A DNA stretch of 6,888 nt, from positions 1 to 6,888 of the forward strand of contig JAEXUD010000003.1 of the NCBI GenBank assembly GCA_023453025.1, written 5' to 3'. This DNA comes from Bacillota bacterium. GTDB lineage: Bacteria > Bacillota > Clostridia > Tissierellales > Sedimentibacteraceae. Each line of letters starts with the position of its first letter. The stretch's first letter is position 1. The notes below the pieces were generated by a model that had not been told where the DNA came from, ran no database searches, and saw nothing but the letters and a program-made list of their open reading frames with translations. Positions 1 to 5,186 of this stretch are shown piece by piece. Both the position numbers and the translations under genes were made by a program.

Positions 1-2
1 GT

Positions 3-32
3 ACCCAAGTGGGTGCTGCATTTTTGCGTTAA
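3..32 (+). CDS. Possible 3' end of an upstream gene (partial)
   Basis: One frame reads open from the window edge and ends TQVGAAFLR-stop, with its TAA overlapping the first bases of the AAGGAGGT ribosome binding site of the next gene. A stop codon embedded in the following gene's ribosome binding site is typical of tightly coupled operons, and genes for large serine recombinases often sit in such tandem sets. Only nine codons are visible, so the product cannot be identified and the frame could be chance. Confidence 0.3.
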   Translation, partial: TQVGAAFLR

Positions 33-44
33 GGAGGTTTTGAT

Positions 45-173
45 ATGAATAAGCAAATTACTATTATCCCAGCAAGACAAAATCAAGAAGATAAAAGATT
101 AAAGGTCGCTGCCTATTGCCGTGTCAGCACAATAAACCTATTGATTTTCGGCAGGTTTATTTTTTTCTATTAA
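45..173 (+). pseudogene. Large serine recombinase, truncated after the catalytic motif
   Basis: The reading frame starts at an ATG placed six bases after a near-perfect AAGGAGGT ribosome binding site (31-38) and encodes 42 residues. Residues 18-29 (RLKVAAYCRVST) match the start of the resolvase/invertase catalytic domain of large serine recombinases. Ser28 is the expected nucleophile that forms the covalent link to DNA. These proteins normally run to about 500 residues and move prophages and Tn4451-like transposons. Here similarity ends after Thr29. The last 13 residues (INLLIFGRFIFFY) are simply the translation of an intrinsic terminator. The remaining catalytic residues, the recombinase domain and the zinc-ribbon region are all absent, so the product cannot be active. 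I infer a deletion or insertion junction near position 130. The intact translation signal argues that the break is fairly recent. Confidence is in the family and the truncation. Confidence 0.8.
131..166 (+). terminator. Intrinsic terminator at the recombinase junction
   Basis: AATAAACCT (131-139) pairs perfectly with AGGTTTATT (153-161) around a 13-base loop and runs into seven T residues (160-166). This stops transcription arriving from the left. On the minus strand the same hairpin is followed by GTGCTG rather than a T-tract. It may once have been a two-way terminator serving the small minus-strand gene at 203-373 and lost that side when the recombinase fragment was joined. Confidence 0.75.
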
Positions 174-202
174 GAGCACAAATATCTCAAAAAAATAAAG
201 GA

Positions 203-373
203 TTAACTGTCCGCATCATTATCGCACAATTGATTCTGAGCAGCAATTGTTGCAAGTGTATCTCCCAGCTGATTAAAAGCAGAAGATAATACAGCCAGTT
301 CATCATTTGAACAGCATTTTGAAATAGCACAAGCGATGGCGGTTATGTAAGAAACAAGTTCGCAAGATTGCAT
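203..373 (-). CDS. Small DUF6774-like protein, 56 residues
   Basis: The ATG at 373 is preceded by an AGAGGTG ribosome binding site (380-386) with six bases of spacing, and the frame ends in TAA. The protein begins MQSCELVSYITAIACAISKC and continues with an acidic NDELAVLSSAF stretch and GDTLATIAAQ near residues 37-46. From memory this layout (an SCELV start, a cysteine-flanked helix, DEL...L, then QLGDTL.TI) matches the small clostridial family DUF6774, whose function is unknown. It has five cysteines (4, 15, 20, 21, 50), no signal peptide and no clear membrane segment; the sequence suggests two or three amphipathic helices. It stands alone between the recombinase remnant and the acetyltransferase gene. 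The family assignment was not checked by search; that it is a real gene is supported by the ribosome binding site and its protein-like composition. Confidence 0.7.
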   Translation of the reverse strand: MQSCELVSYITAIACAISKCCSNDELAVLSSAFNQLGDTLATIAAQNQLCDNDADS

Positions 374-390
374 AAATTTCACCTCTGATA

Positions 391-419
391 AGTTTATGCA
401 GTAAGAATGCGGGTGTTAA
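391..419 (-). promoter_or_regulatory. Possible promoter of the 56-residue protein gene
   Basis: On the minus strand TTAACA (414-419) and TAAACT (391-396) are separated by exactly 17 bases. The expected start, near 384-386, would fall at the edge of the ribosome binding site, leaving an extremely short leader, so the assignment is doubtful despite the good boxes. Confidence 0.35.
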
Positions 420-535
420 AAGTATTTTTAGAAAATTAAAGTAATTAAACGCAATATGTTATCCTTATAAGAATCCAAGGGATATACCCATTAAAGTACA
501 TGTTTTACAAATAAATGCTTCACCTATGCTCTATC
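420..535. other. Intergenic AT-rich stretch with no gene seen
   Basis: Between the divergent small gene and the acetyltransferase promoter I find no open frame with a ribosome binding site and no strong hairpin followed by a T-tract. The only local symmetry is a weak GGG/CCC inverted repeat around 479-489. Confidence 0.5.
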
Positions 536-564
536 TGGACATAACATAAGAACAAAGCAATAAT
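536..564 (+). promoter_or_regulatory. Probable sigma-A type promoter for the acetyltransferase
   Basis: TGGACA (536-541) and AATAAT (559-564) each differ from consensus by one base and are separated by 17 bases. The predicted start near 571 gives a leader of about 16 bases carrying a modest GTGAGGCG ribosome binding site. Confidence 0.55.
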
Positions 565-586
565 TTATATGATGTGAGGCGAAAAA

Positions 587-1099
587 ATGAATACTATAGT
601 TGAAACGGACAGATTAATTATAAGAGAATTTGAAGAAGATGATCTTATAAGCCTGTATAAGATAGAGAGCAACACAAAGATTATTAAATATATTCCATGG
701 AACAAATTAAGCACTTTAGATGATTGCAAGAGACAGATAAAAAAATATATCAGCAATTATAAAAAAAACAAACTAAACAGCTGGGCAATTGTCGAAAAGG
801 AAAACAACCAGGTAATAGGCATTACACAATTAGTTTATTCAAAAAAAGTCAAGGGAGTAGAGATTGGTACTAAAATATTGCCGGAATATTGGAACAAGGG
901 ATATGCTTCAGAATTAACCGATGCACTTGTTAAATATGGCCTGAACAAATTAGGTATCGATGAAATATTTGCTGTAACTGATATCAATAATGCAAGTGCA
1001 ATAAAATCTCTCATAAATATGGGAATGACACTGAAAAGATATGGGTATTACAACGGAGCTGAATCCGCTTTTTTCAGTACAAAGAGAAATAGTAGATAA
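587..1099 (+). CDS. GNAT family N-acetyltransferase (RimJ/RimL type)
   Basis: This 170-residue protein has the full length and layout of the Acetyltransf_3 group, cytoplasmic enzymes that move an acetyl group from acetyl-CoA to an amine. The N-terminus ETDRLIIREFEEDD (6-19) is the typical first strand and helix. Motif A spans about 91-109 and ends in YWNKGYASE, the acetyl-CoA pyrophosphate loop with Gly105 and Ala107. NNASAIKSLINMGM (134-147) is the conserved N-x-x-S...G motif before the last strands. Known targets in this group include N-termini of ribosomal proteins, amino sugars and antibiotics; nothing here identifies the substrate. The gene is monocistronic by context: it has its own promoter upstream, and an independent promoter and riboswitch start 15 bases after its stop. 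No terminator lies between, so read-through would meet the riboswitch terminator. Confidence 0.9.
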   Translation: MNTIVETDRLIIREFEEDDLISLYKIESNTKIIKYIPWNKLSTLDDCKRQIKKYISNYKKNKLNSWAIVEKENNQVIGITQLVYSKKVKGVEIGTKILPEYWNKGYASELTDALVKYGLNKLGIDEIFAVTDINNASAIKSLINMGMTLKRYGYYNGAESAFFSTKRNSR

Positions 1100-1113
1100 A
1101 TGTCAATTTATTG

Positions 1114-1142
1114 TTGACAAATAAAAAGTACGGTGGTATCAT
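1114..1142 (+). promoter_or_regulatory. Strong promoter of the riboswitch-controlled gene
   Basis: A perfect TTGACA (1114-1119) is followed after 17 bases by TATCAT (1137-1142). Transcription should begin near 1149, just before the aptamer, which is the expected geometry for a riboswitch leader. Confidence 0.8.
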
Positions 1143-1155
1143 GAACTTAATTGAA

Positions 1156-1232
1156 TAGGCAAAATTTTCTAAAGGAAATGGCGCAAAGCTATAGGGTCTA
1201 AGCTACGTAAGTGGTATGACAGCCAGTTGCTG
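1156..1232 (+). ncRNA. Cyclic di-GMP-I riboswitch aptamer (GEMM-I)
   Basis: The conserved GEMM-I pieces occur in order. GGCAAA (1158-1163) is the 5' strand of the closing stem. It is followed by a hairpin (1164-1169 with 1174-1179) capped by a UAAA loop, the core GCAAAGC (1183-1189), then AGGGTCTAAG (1193-1202), a second stem-loop (GCTAC/GTGGT around GTAA), then ATGACAGCC (1216-1224) and GTTGC (1226-1230), which pairs back to GGCAA. The base equivalent to G20 of the Vibrio Vc2 aptamer is G (G1159 by my alignment), and the C92 equivalent is C1230. An A at position 20 is the mark of the GEMM-Ib variants that prefer cGAMP, so c-di-GMP is the expected ligand. The aptamer lies in the leader of the secreted transglutaminase-like gene and is followed by a terminator, so control is probably transcriptional. 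Confidence 0.93.
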
Positions 1233-1258
1233 TACAATATTGCAATTATAAATTGTAC
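1232..1258 (+). promoter_or_regulatory. Linker hairpin of the riboswitch expression platform
   Basis: GTACAAT (1232-1238) and ATTGTAC (1252-1258) form a perfect 7-bp stem around a 13-base loop, between aptamer and terminator. A competing pairing also exists: AGTTGC (1225-1230), the 3' strand of the aptamer closing stem, can pair with GCAATT (1242-1247). The linker could therefore help decide whether the aptamer closes. The pairings are visible in the sequence; their role is inferred. Confidence 0.55.
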
Positions 1259-1271
1259 ATTACGATATTAT

Positions 1272-1298
1272 GCTTTGCCGTTTTCGGCAAAGCTTTTT
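1272..1298 (+). terminator. Riboswitch-controlled intrinsic terminator
   Basis: A perfect 9-bp GC-containing stem, GCTTTGCCG (1272-1280) with CGGCAAAGC (1285-1293), is closed by a TTTT loop and followed by five T residues (1294-1298). It lies 36 bases before the start codon of the downstream gene, so by default it would block expression. Its left arm also matches the aptamer core GCAAAGC and the closing-stem strand GGCAAA, giving a plausible antiterminator. Confidence 0.9.
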
Positions 1299-1334
1299 AT
1301 ATTCCCAAACTTCTATGTCACGGAGGTACAAGCC

Positions 1335-2204
1335 ATGAAAAAACTAAAGATAATAATTTTTTCATTTATTATGATATTTTCATTATCAACAGTTGTATAT
1401 GGAGCAGATATATATAAAGGCGCAAAGTCTGAAATTGACGCTTCAAATTCAGTTGACGGTTATGTAAAAATAAAATATTTAAAAGAAACAACTAAAAAGT
1501 TGAAGGTCATAATTGAAAAAGATTCAGAACAGTATACATATGATTTAAACAATAAAGGTGAATATGATACGTATCCTTTACAAATGGGAGATGGAAGTTA
1601 TAAAATCAGAGTTTTTGAAAATATAAGCGGAAACAAATATGCTACAAAACAAACTGCGACTATTAAAGTAAAGCTAGATGACCAAAATGCTCCTTTTCTG
1701 ATATCTAGTCAGATGGTTAATTTCACGGATACATCTGAAACTGTTAAAAAGGCCCATGAACTTACTGAAGAAAAGACAACGGATATAGAGAAGGTAGATG
1801 TTATCTATGACTATGTAATTTCTAACATTTCATATGATAATGAAAAAGCAAAGGCAGTAAAAAGCGGTTATCTTCCTGTAGTAGATGAAATACTTAACAG
1901 CAATAAAGGGATATGCTTTGATTATGCAGCAGTTATGGCGGCAATGCTTCGCTCAGAAAAAATTCCCGTAAAGCTTGTTACAGGTTATTCATCTAATTTA
2001 AGCGCATTTCATGCATGGAATGAGGTTTATACAAAAGAAACCGGATGGATTGTATTAAATGAAATGTATTTTGACGGAGAGAAATGGAAGCTTATGGATT
2101 CAACAGTTGCTTCCTCAGCTAAGCAGTCAAACAGCCCAAGAGTAATAGAACAAACTAATAAATTAATTGACAGTAAATATTATACTAAAAATTTTGAATA
2201 TTAA
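1335..2204 (+). CDS. Secreted transglutaminase-like protein under c-di-GMP control
   Basis: The ATG follows a CGGAGGT ribosome binding site (1321-1327) with seven bases of spacing and lies downstream of the regulatory terminator, so I reject longer upstream frames running through the riboswitch. The 289-residue protein starts with a lysine-rich signal peptide (about 1-23, cleavage likely after VVYG). There is no lipobox cysteine and no cell-wall sorting signal, so it should be released or loosely bound outside the cell. Residues about 24-115 form a beta-rich N-terminal region (YDLNNKGEYDTYPLQMG, 69-85). The transglutaminase-like fold follows (about 140-260) with a complete triad: Cys194 in KGICFDYAA, His226 in FHAWNEV and Asp255 in LMDSTV. 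Bacterial members of this fold are usually cysteine peptidases or crosslinking enzymes; the substrate here is unknown. Regulation is by the c-di-GMP-I riboswitch and terminator in its leader. A symmetric terminator follows its stop codon directly. Confidence 0.88.
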   Translation: MKKLKIIIFSFIMIFSLSTVVYGADIYKGAKSEIDASNSVDGYVKIKYLKETTKKLKVIIEKDSEQYTYDLNNKGEYDTYPLQMGDGSYKIRVFENISGNKYATKQTATIKVKLDDQNAPFLISSQMVNFTDTSETVKKAHELTEEKTTDIEKVDVIYDYVISNISYDNEKAKAVKSGYLPVVDEILNSNKGICFDYAAVMAAMLRSEKIPVKLVTGYSSNLSAFHAWNEVYTKETGWIVLNEMYFDGEKWKLMDSTVASSAKQSNSPRVIEQTNKLIDSKYYTKNFEY

Positions 2205-2233
2205 AAAATGGCGGTCCGGTGACCGCTATTTTT
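2204..2233. terminator. Two-way intrinsic terminator between convergent units
   Basis: GCGGTC (2211-2216) and GACCGC (2221-2226) pair around a CGGT loop. A G-T pair, a T-A pair and five A-T pairs extend the stem to 13 bp. It is flanked by A on the left and T on the right, so it has a T-tract on both strands. It begins at the stop codon of the transglutaminase-like gene and lies 62 bases past the pilT stop, so it can end both transcripts. Confidence 0.88.
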
Positions 2234-2295
2234 AGTCTGTCATTGTTATGAATAACCTGTGCGTTGTCAATTTTGAGAGCACAGCTCGAAAGATT

Positions 2296-3354
2296 TTAAA
2301 TCAGTTTTTTATTCATTACATCCGGGTCCAATGCATATATCAATGCATTTTCTTTTGTTATAAGCTTATTTTGATAAAGTTCTAATATACTTGTATCCAT
2401 GGACTTCATACCTTTATTTTCTGAAGAATAGATAACGCTGTTTAATTGATGAATTTTTGAATCCCGGATTAGATTTGAAACGGCATTGTTAGCAAGCATA
2501 ATTTCAAATGCGGCAACCCTTCCACAAATCTGTGACTGTATCAGGTGCTGCGATATAACTGCCTGAAGCTGCATAGACAGCTGTATTCTTATTTGCTGCT
2601 GCTGGCTTGATGGAAATACATCTATTATTCTGTCGATTGTGTTGGCGGCTCCGGTGGTATGAAGTGTAGACAACACAAGATGTCCGGTTTCAGCCGCAGT
2701 AAGAGCAATTTCAATGGTTTCCAAATCACGCATTTCTCCAATCAGCATAACATCAGGAGCTTGCCTTAATGCTGAGCGCAGAGAAGAAACATAACTTTTA
2801 GAATCAGTTGATATCTCTCGTTGACTTACTATAGATTTTTTATGCTTGTGTATATACTCGATTGGATCCTCAAAGGTCATTATGTGGCAGTTGCGCTCGC
2901 TGTTTATTTTATCTATAATGCATGCAAGTGTGGTAGATTTTCCGCTGCCTGCCGGTCCTGTCAGTAAAATCAAGCCCTTCGTCTTCTTGTATAAATTCAT
3001 TACTGCATCTGGTATGCCTAAATTTTCAGGGTCGGGTAATTCAAAAAATACAACCCGTATAACAGCAGCATAGGAATTGCGCTGCATGTATGCACTGACT
3101 CTGAAGCGTCCCAGCCTTGGTATGGAAAATGAAAAATCCACATCGCCTTCGGTGTATAATTCATCAATATTAATCTTTTTTGCCATCTTGAAAATATCAT
3201 AAATAATAACATATGTTTCTTCTGCAGTAAGAGGCGTATCATTGCCAGAAACTATTTCTCCCATAATTTTATACGAAAGAGGTCTTCCTGCTATAATAAA
3301 AATATCTGAAGCTTTCTTTTCAATAGCATCTTGAAAAATATCCATGATTTTCAT
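2296..3354 (-). CDS. pilT: PilT-type retraction ATPase of type IV pili
   Basis: This is a 352-residue hexameric secretion ATPase of the PilT/VirB11 family, which powers disassembly and retraction of type IV pili at the inner face of the membrane. I start it at MKIMDIFQDAIEKKASDIFI, one base after the previous stop, with AAGGA ten bases upstream; the frame stays open 42 bases further but that part would overlap the previous gene. Visible motifs: Walker A GPAGSGKST (133-141), the Asp box FEDPIE (161-166), Walker B around DVMLIGEMRD (201-210), and the His box HLVLSTLHT (225-233). AVSNLIRD (291-298) corresponds to the AIRNLIRE motif that is needed for retraction and marks PilT rather than PilB/GspE. 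The length matches PilT (about 345-370) and there is no N-terminal GspE domain. It is the last gene of the operon, and no extension ATPase is present in this window. Confidence 0.95.
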   Translation of the reverse strand: MKIMDIFQDAIEKKASDIFIIAGRPLSYKIMGEIVSGNDTPLTAEETYVIIYDIFKMAKKINIDELYTEGDVDFSFSIPRLGRFRVSAYMQRNSYAAVIRVVFFELPDPENLGIPDAVMNLYKKTKGLILLTGPAGSGKSTTLACIIDKINSERNCHIMTFEDPIEYIHKHKKSIVSQREISTDSKSYVSSLRSALRQAPDVMLIGEMRDLETIEIALTAAETGHLVLSTLHTTGAANTIDRIIDVFPSSQQQQIRIQLSMQLQAVISQHLIQSQICGRVAAFEIMLANNAVSNLIRDSKIHQLNSVIYSSENKGMKSMDTSILELYQNKLITKENALIYALDPDVMNKKLI

Positions 3355-3355
3355 C

Positions 3356-3874
3356 TCATTCAAATCCTTCCCACAGGTTGTAATTTTCTTCCTCATATAA
3401 AGGAATTTCTATTGAAGCTAAATTCCATGTTTGAATGTCATAAACAAAAATATTGTTTATTTCATCATACATTACATTCAGAGTTACACAAATTTTTTGA
3501 TTTTTATTTCCCGGTGATTCGTAATACAATGAAAATGAATCCCTGGAACTGTCAACTATCGAAACTCCGTTTATTTTGGTTACCATGCCGGCAGCCTTGT
3601 CCATAAGTATTTCTTTTGAGGAACTTTTATATGTTTCATTAGCTGACATTAATAAAACATATATTTCAGCTAATGTTTCTTCTGCTTTTCCATGAAGTTC
3701 ATAATAATCATATGTAATTTCTTCAGTTTTTTTAGCAAGCTTTAAATCTGAATATGCAGTAGTAAATGACAATATAGAAAATATAGTCAGGCATAATGAA
3801 ACGAATATTGTAACAATAAGCGTTCCTCCCATGCCAATTGAAACGTTGGACAACTTAGAGTTCCGTCTTTCCAT
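3356..3874 (-). CDS. Membrane-anchored protein of the pilus operon, 172 residues
   Basis: I do not recognise a named family. The start at 3874 (MERRNSKLSN) follows an AGGTGAT ribosome binding site and leaves a 4-base gap after the previous stop; an upstream ATG at 3892 would overlap that gene and lacks as good a site. A basic N-terminus is followed by one strong membrane segment (about 15-40, GGTLIVTIFVSLCLTIFSILSF), then TTAYSDLKLAKKTEEITYDYY, a likely alpha-helical stalk, and a mixed C-terminal region probably outside the cell. The shape resembles minor pilins or PilX-like proteins, but there is no Glu5 and no G-FTLxE processing site. I recall similar proteins beside pilus genes in other Clostridia. 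Its stop is one base before pilT, so translation is probably coupled. A structural or minor-pilin-like role in the pilus is inference from position and topology. Confidence 0.8.
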   Translation of the reverse strand: MERRNSKLSNVSIGMGGTLIVTIFVSLCLTIFSILSFTTAYSDLKLAKKTEEITYDYYELHGKAEETLAEIYVLLMSANETYKSSSKEILMDKAAGMVTKINGVSIVDSSRDSFSLYYESPGNKNQKICVTLNVMYDEINNIFVYDIQTWNLASIEIPLYEEENYNLWEGFE

Positions 3875-3878
3875 ATTA

Positions 3879-4373
3879 TCACCTGCTTTCATTATTGGTA
3901 AAGAATTTTTTTGTATTTATCTCATATATAATGCTATTCTCGTTATGATTATCGATGAAAGGGTAGTGCTTTACTTTCTCGGCATGCATACTGATATCTT
4001 TCATGTCGCCAAAATCAACCGAAACATCATTAATTTCGATGGTGATTGAATACTCTTCATTTTGCTCGTCACATAGATTCCAGTTACCATCATAATAATT
4101 AAAATAAATAGTCTCATCGTTGCTTAGCTTGTTATGCTTGAAATTGTCAGAAAGATATTCATTCATTTCATATATGTTGTCAGCCGATTTAATAATTTCA
4201 GCACTTGATTGAATAATATTTCCTGCTTCAACCTTGTCATTAGCTTTAAGCTGAGTAAATTTCGCCACAGCAAAACAATTTAGAGTTATTGCTCCTGCTA
4301 TTGCAAATATTAGTATAGAAAATATAATTTCAACAAGTGATACCTCTAAATTTATGGATGTCTTATTTTTCAT
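3879..4373 (-). CDS. Prepilin-like protein with atypical cleavage site
   Basis: This 164-residue protein has the class III/type IV prepilin shape: a short polar leader (MKNKTSINLE), then VSLVEIIFSILIFAIAGAI, a hydrophobic helix with the conserved Glu (Glu15, equivalent to Glu5 of mature pilin), then an extended helix and a beta-rich C-terminal domain. The oddity is the residue before the usual cut: aligned on Glu15, position -1 is Glu10 instead of the near-invariant glycine, and +1 is Val. Cleavage by a PilD-type peptidase is therefore uncertain. The gene has a good AGAGGG ribosome binding site five bases before its ATG and lies 9 bases after the previous stop. It is more likely a minor pilin or pseudopilin than the main subunit, since it is not followed by a canonical major pilin and its globular part (YFNYYDGNWNLC) is not repeated in the window. 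Confidence 0.8.
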   Translation of the reverse strand: MKNKTSINLEVSLVEIIFSILIFAIAGAITLNCFAVAKFTQLKANDKVEAGNIIQSSAEIIKSADNIYEMNEYLSDNFKHNKLSNDETIYFNYYDGNWNLCDEQNEEYSITIEINDVSVDFGDMKDISMHAEKVKHYPFIDNHNENSIIYEINTKKFFTNNESR

Positions 4374-4382
4374 TTTTCCCTC

Positions 4383-4862
4383 TTAATAAGAATATAAGTT
4401 TAGTATAAGTTCGGTACTTTCTCCATTGGCAGTTGCTGTGAATTTATATAAGCTATCATTAATTTTTTCAATATTGAAGCTATCAACATCCAATATCTTC
4501 ATTCCATCTTCTAAATTAAACTCAAAGCCTTCATCCGTAAACATTTCATATAATGCATTGTTGTAAAAGTAAATCCAGGTTTCATAAGCTGCATCATCAT
4601 ATATTTCATTAATTACAACTGCATTCTCATTATTCAAGCTGTCAATTCTAACTGCCTTATCCTTATCGGACTGCCTTATTTTTGTTGCTATATAAGAAAG
4701 AGAAACCCTCTTTTCATAATTAACTGACCTGTCATTGTTAATAGTTGAATAAACATCTTTTCCAAGCAAAATAATTATTATGGACATAATTACAAGCATA
4801 AGAAAAAGAAGTAATATAAATATAAACTGAAATGAAAACCGCCTGTTATTTTCTTTAATCAT
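4383..4862 (-). CDS. DUF4860-like membrane protein of the pilus operon
   Basis: The 159-residue protein has a basic N-terminus (MIKENNRRFSFQ), one long membrane segment (about 13-34) and an extracytoplasmic region. The stretch YIATKIRQSD (57-66) and the overall length match what I recall of DUF4860, a family of unknown function found in clostridial type IV pilus clusters. I choose the ATG at 4862: an AAGGTGG ribosome binding site ends five bases before it. An in-frame GTG at 4871 also exists but overlaps that site. The gene lies 10 bases after the previous stop and 9 before the next start. The C-terminal part (EMFTDEGFEF, then ILDVDSFNIE and alternating strands) suggests a small beta domain. 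It lacks a prepilin processing motif, so if it joins the pilus machine it does so as an unprocessed membrane-anchored component. That role is inferred from context. Confidence 0.78.
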   Translation of the reverse strand: MIKENNRRFSFQFIFILLLFLMLVIMSIIIILLGKDVYSTINNDRSVNYEKRVSLSYIATKIRQSDKDKAVRIDSLNNENAVVINEIYDDAAYETWIYFYNNALYEMFTDEGFEFNLEDGMKILDVDSFNIEKINDSLYKFTATANGESTELILNLYSY

Positions 4863-4872
4863 ATTATCCACC

Positions 4873-5169
4873 TTATTTTAAATAAACCTCTATGCCAGGC
4901 ATTATGTTGGAAGCAAATACGCTGTAGACTATAACATATTTGTCATGATTAACAACCAACCCGTAATTATCTTCCAAATACCCTATGCTTTGAGGATAAA
5001 AGCCCTCAATGGCATAACACTGAACAGCACTGCGTTTGATAGCATCAGACAGTATTACAAATCTTTCATTTTCGTCAGCTTTCTGAACATTTTCAACAGC
5101 ATTATAAAAATAACAAGCGAAAAGGATTATTAATAAAACCGCTAATATTTTAAATTTATAATTTTTCAA
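4873..5169 (-). CDS. Small membrane protein of the pilus operon, 98 residues, TTG start
   Basis: The frame is open further upstream into pilC, but the likely start is TTG at 5169, eight bases after an AGGAAAGG ribosome binding site (5178-5185) and 17 bases after the pilC stop. No in-frame ATG or GTG fits that site. The protein is KNYKFKILAVLLIILFACYF (one membrane helix, about 7-22), then a short helical region and RSAVQCYAIEGFYPQSIGYL (about 50-69), followed by YVIVYSVFASNIMPGIEVYL. The AVQCYAIEGFYP and FASNIMP segments look conserved from my memory of proteins next to GspF genes in other Clostridia, but I know no named family or function. The YAIEGFYPQSIGYLEDNYG pattern recalls the region after the long helix in small pilins, so a pilin-like accessory role is possible. 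Confidence 0.78.
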   Translation of the reverse strand: MKNYKFKILAVLLIILFACYFYNAVENVQKADENERFVILSDAIKRSAVQCYAIEGFYPQSIGYLEDNYGLVVNHDKYVIVYSVFASNIMPGIEVYLK

Positions 5170-5186
5170 AATATCATCCTTTCCTG

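Noticed and set aside
565..756. Minus-strand frame of 63 codons opposite the acetyltransferase
   Set aside because: It lies antisense to a clear GNAT gene and covers its promoter, with no ribosome binding site or family likeness.
1227..1334. Longer start for the transglutaminase-like gene running through the riboswitch region
   Set aside because: The extra 36 codons cover the linker hairpin and terminator, have no ribosome binding site and would place residues before an obvious signal peptide. The ATG at 1335 has a strong CGGAGGT site.
2234..2295. CTGTGC/GCACAG inverted repeat after the pilT stop as a terminator
   Set aside because: The stem is 6 bp with a 16-base loop and no T-tract; the perfect hairpin at 2204-2233 is a far better terminator.
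2846..3606. Plus-strand frames and a second minus-strand frame within and near pilT
   Set aside because: They are alternative frames of pilT and the 172-residue gene; their translations show no domain pattern and no start signals.
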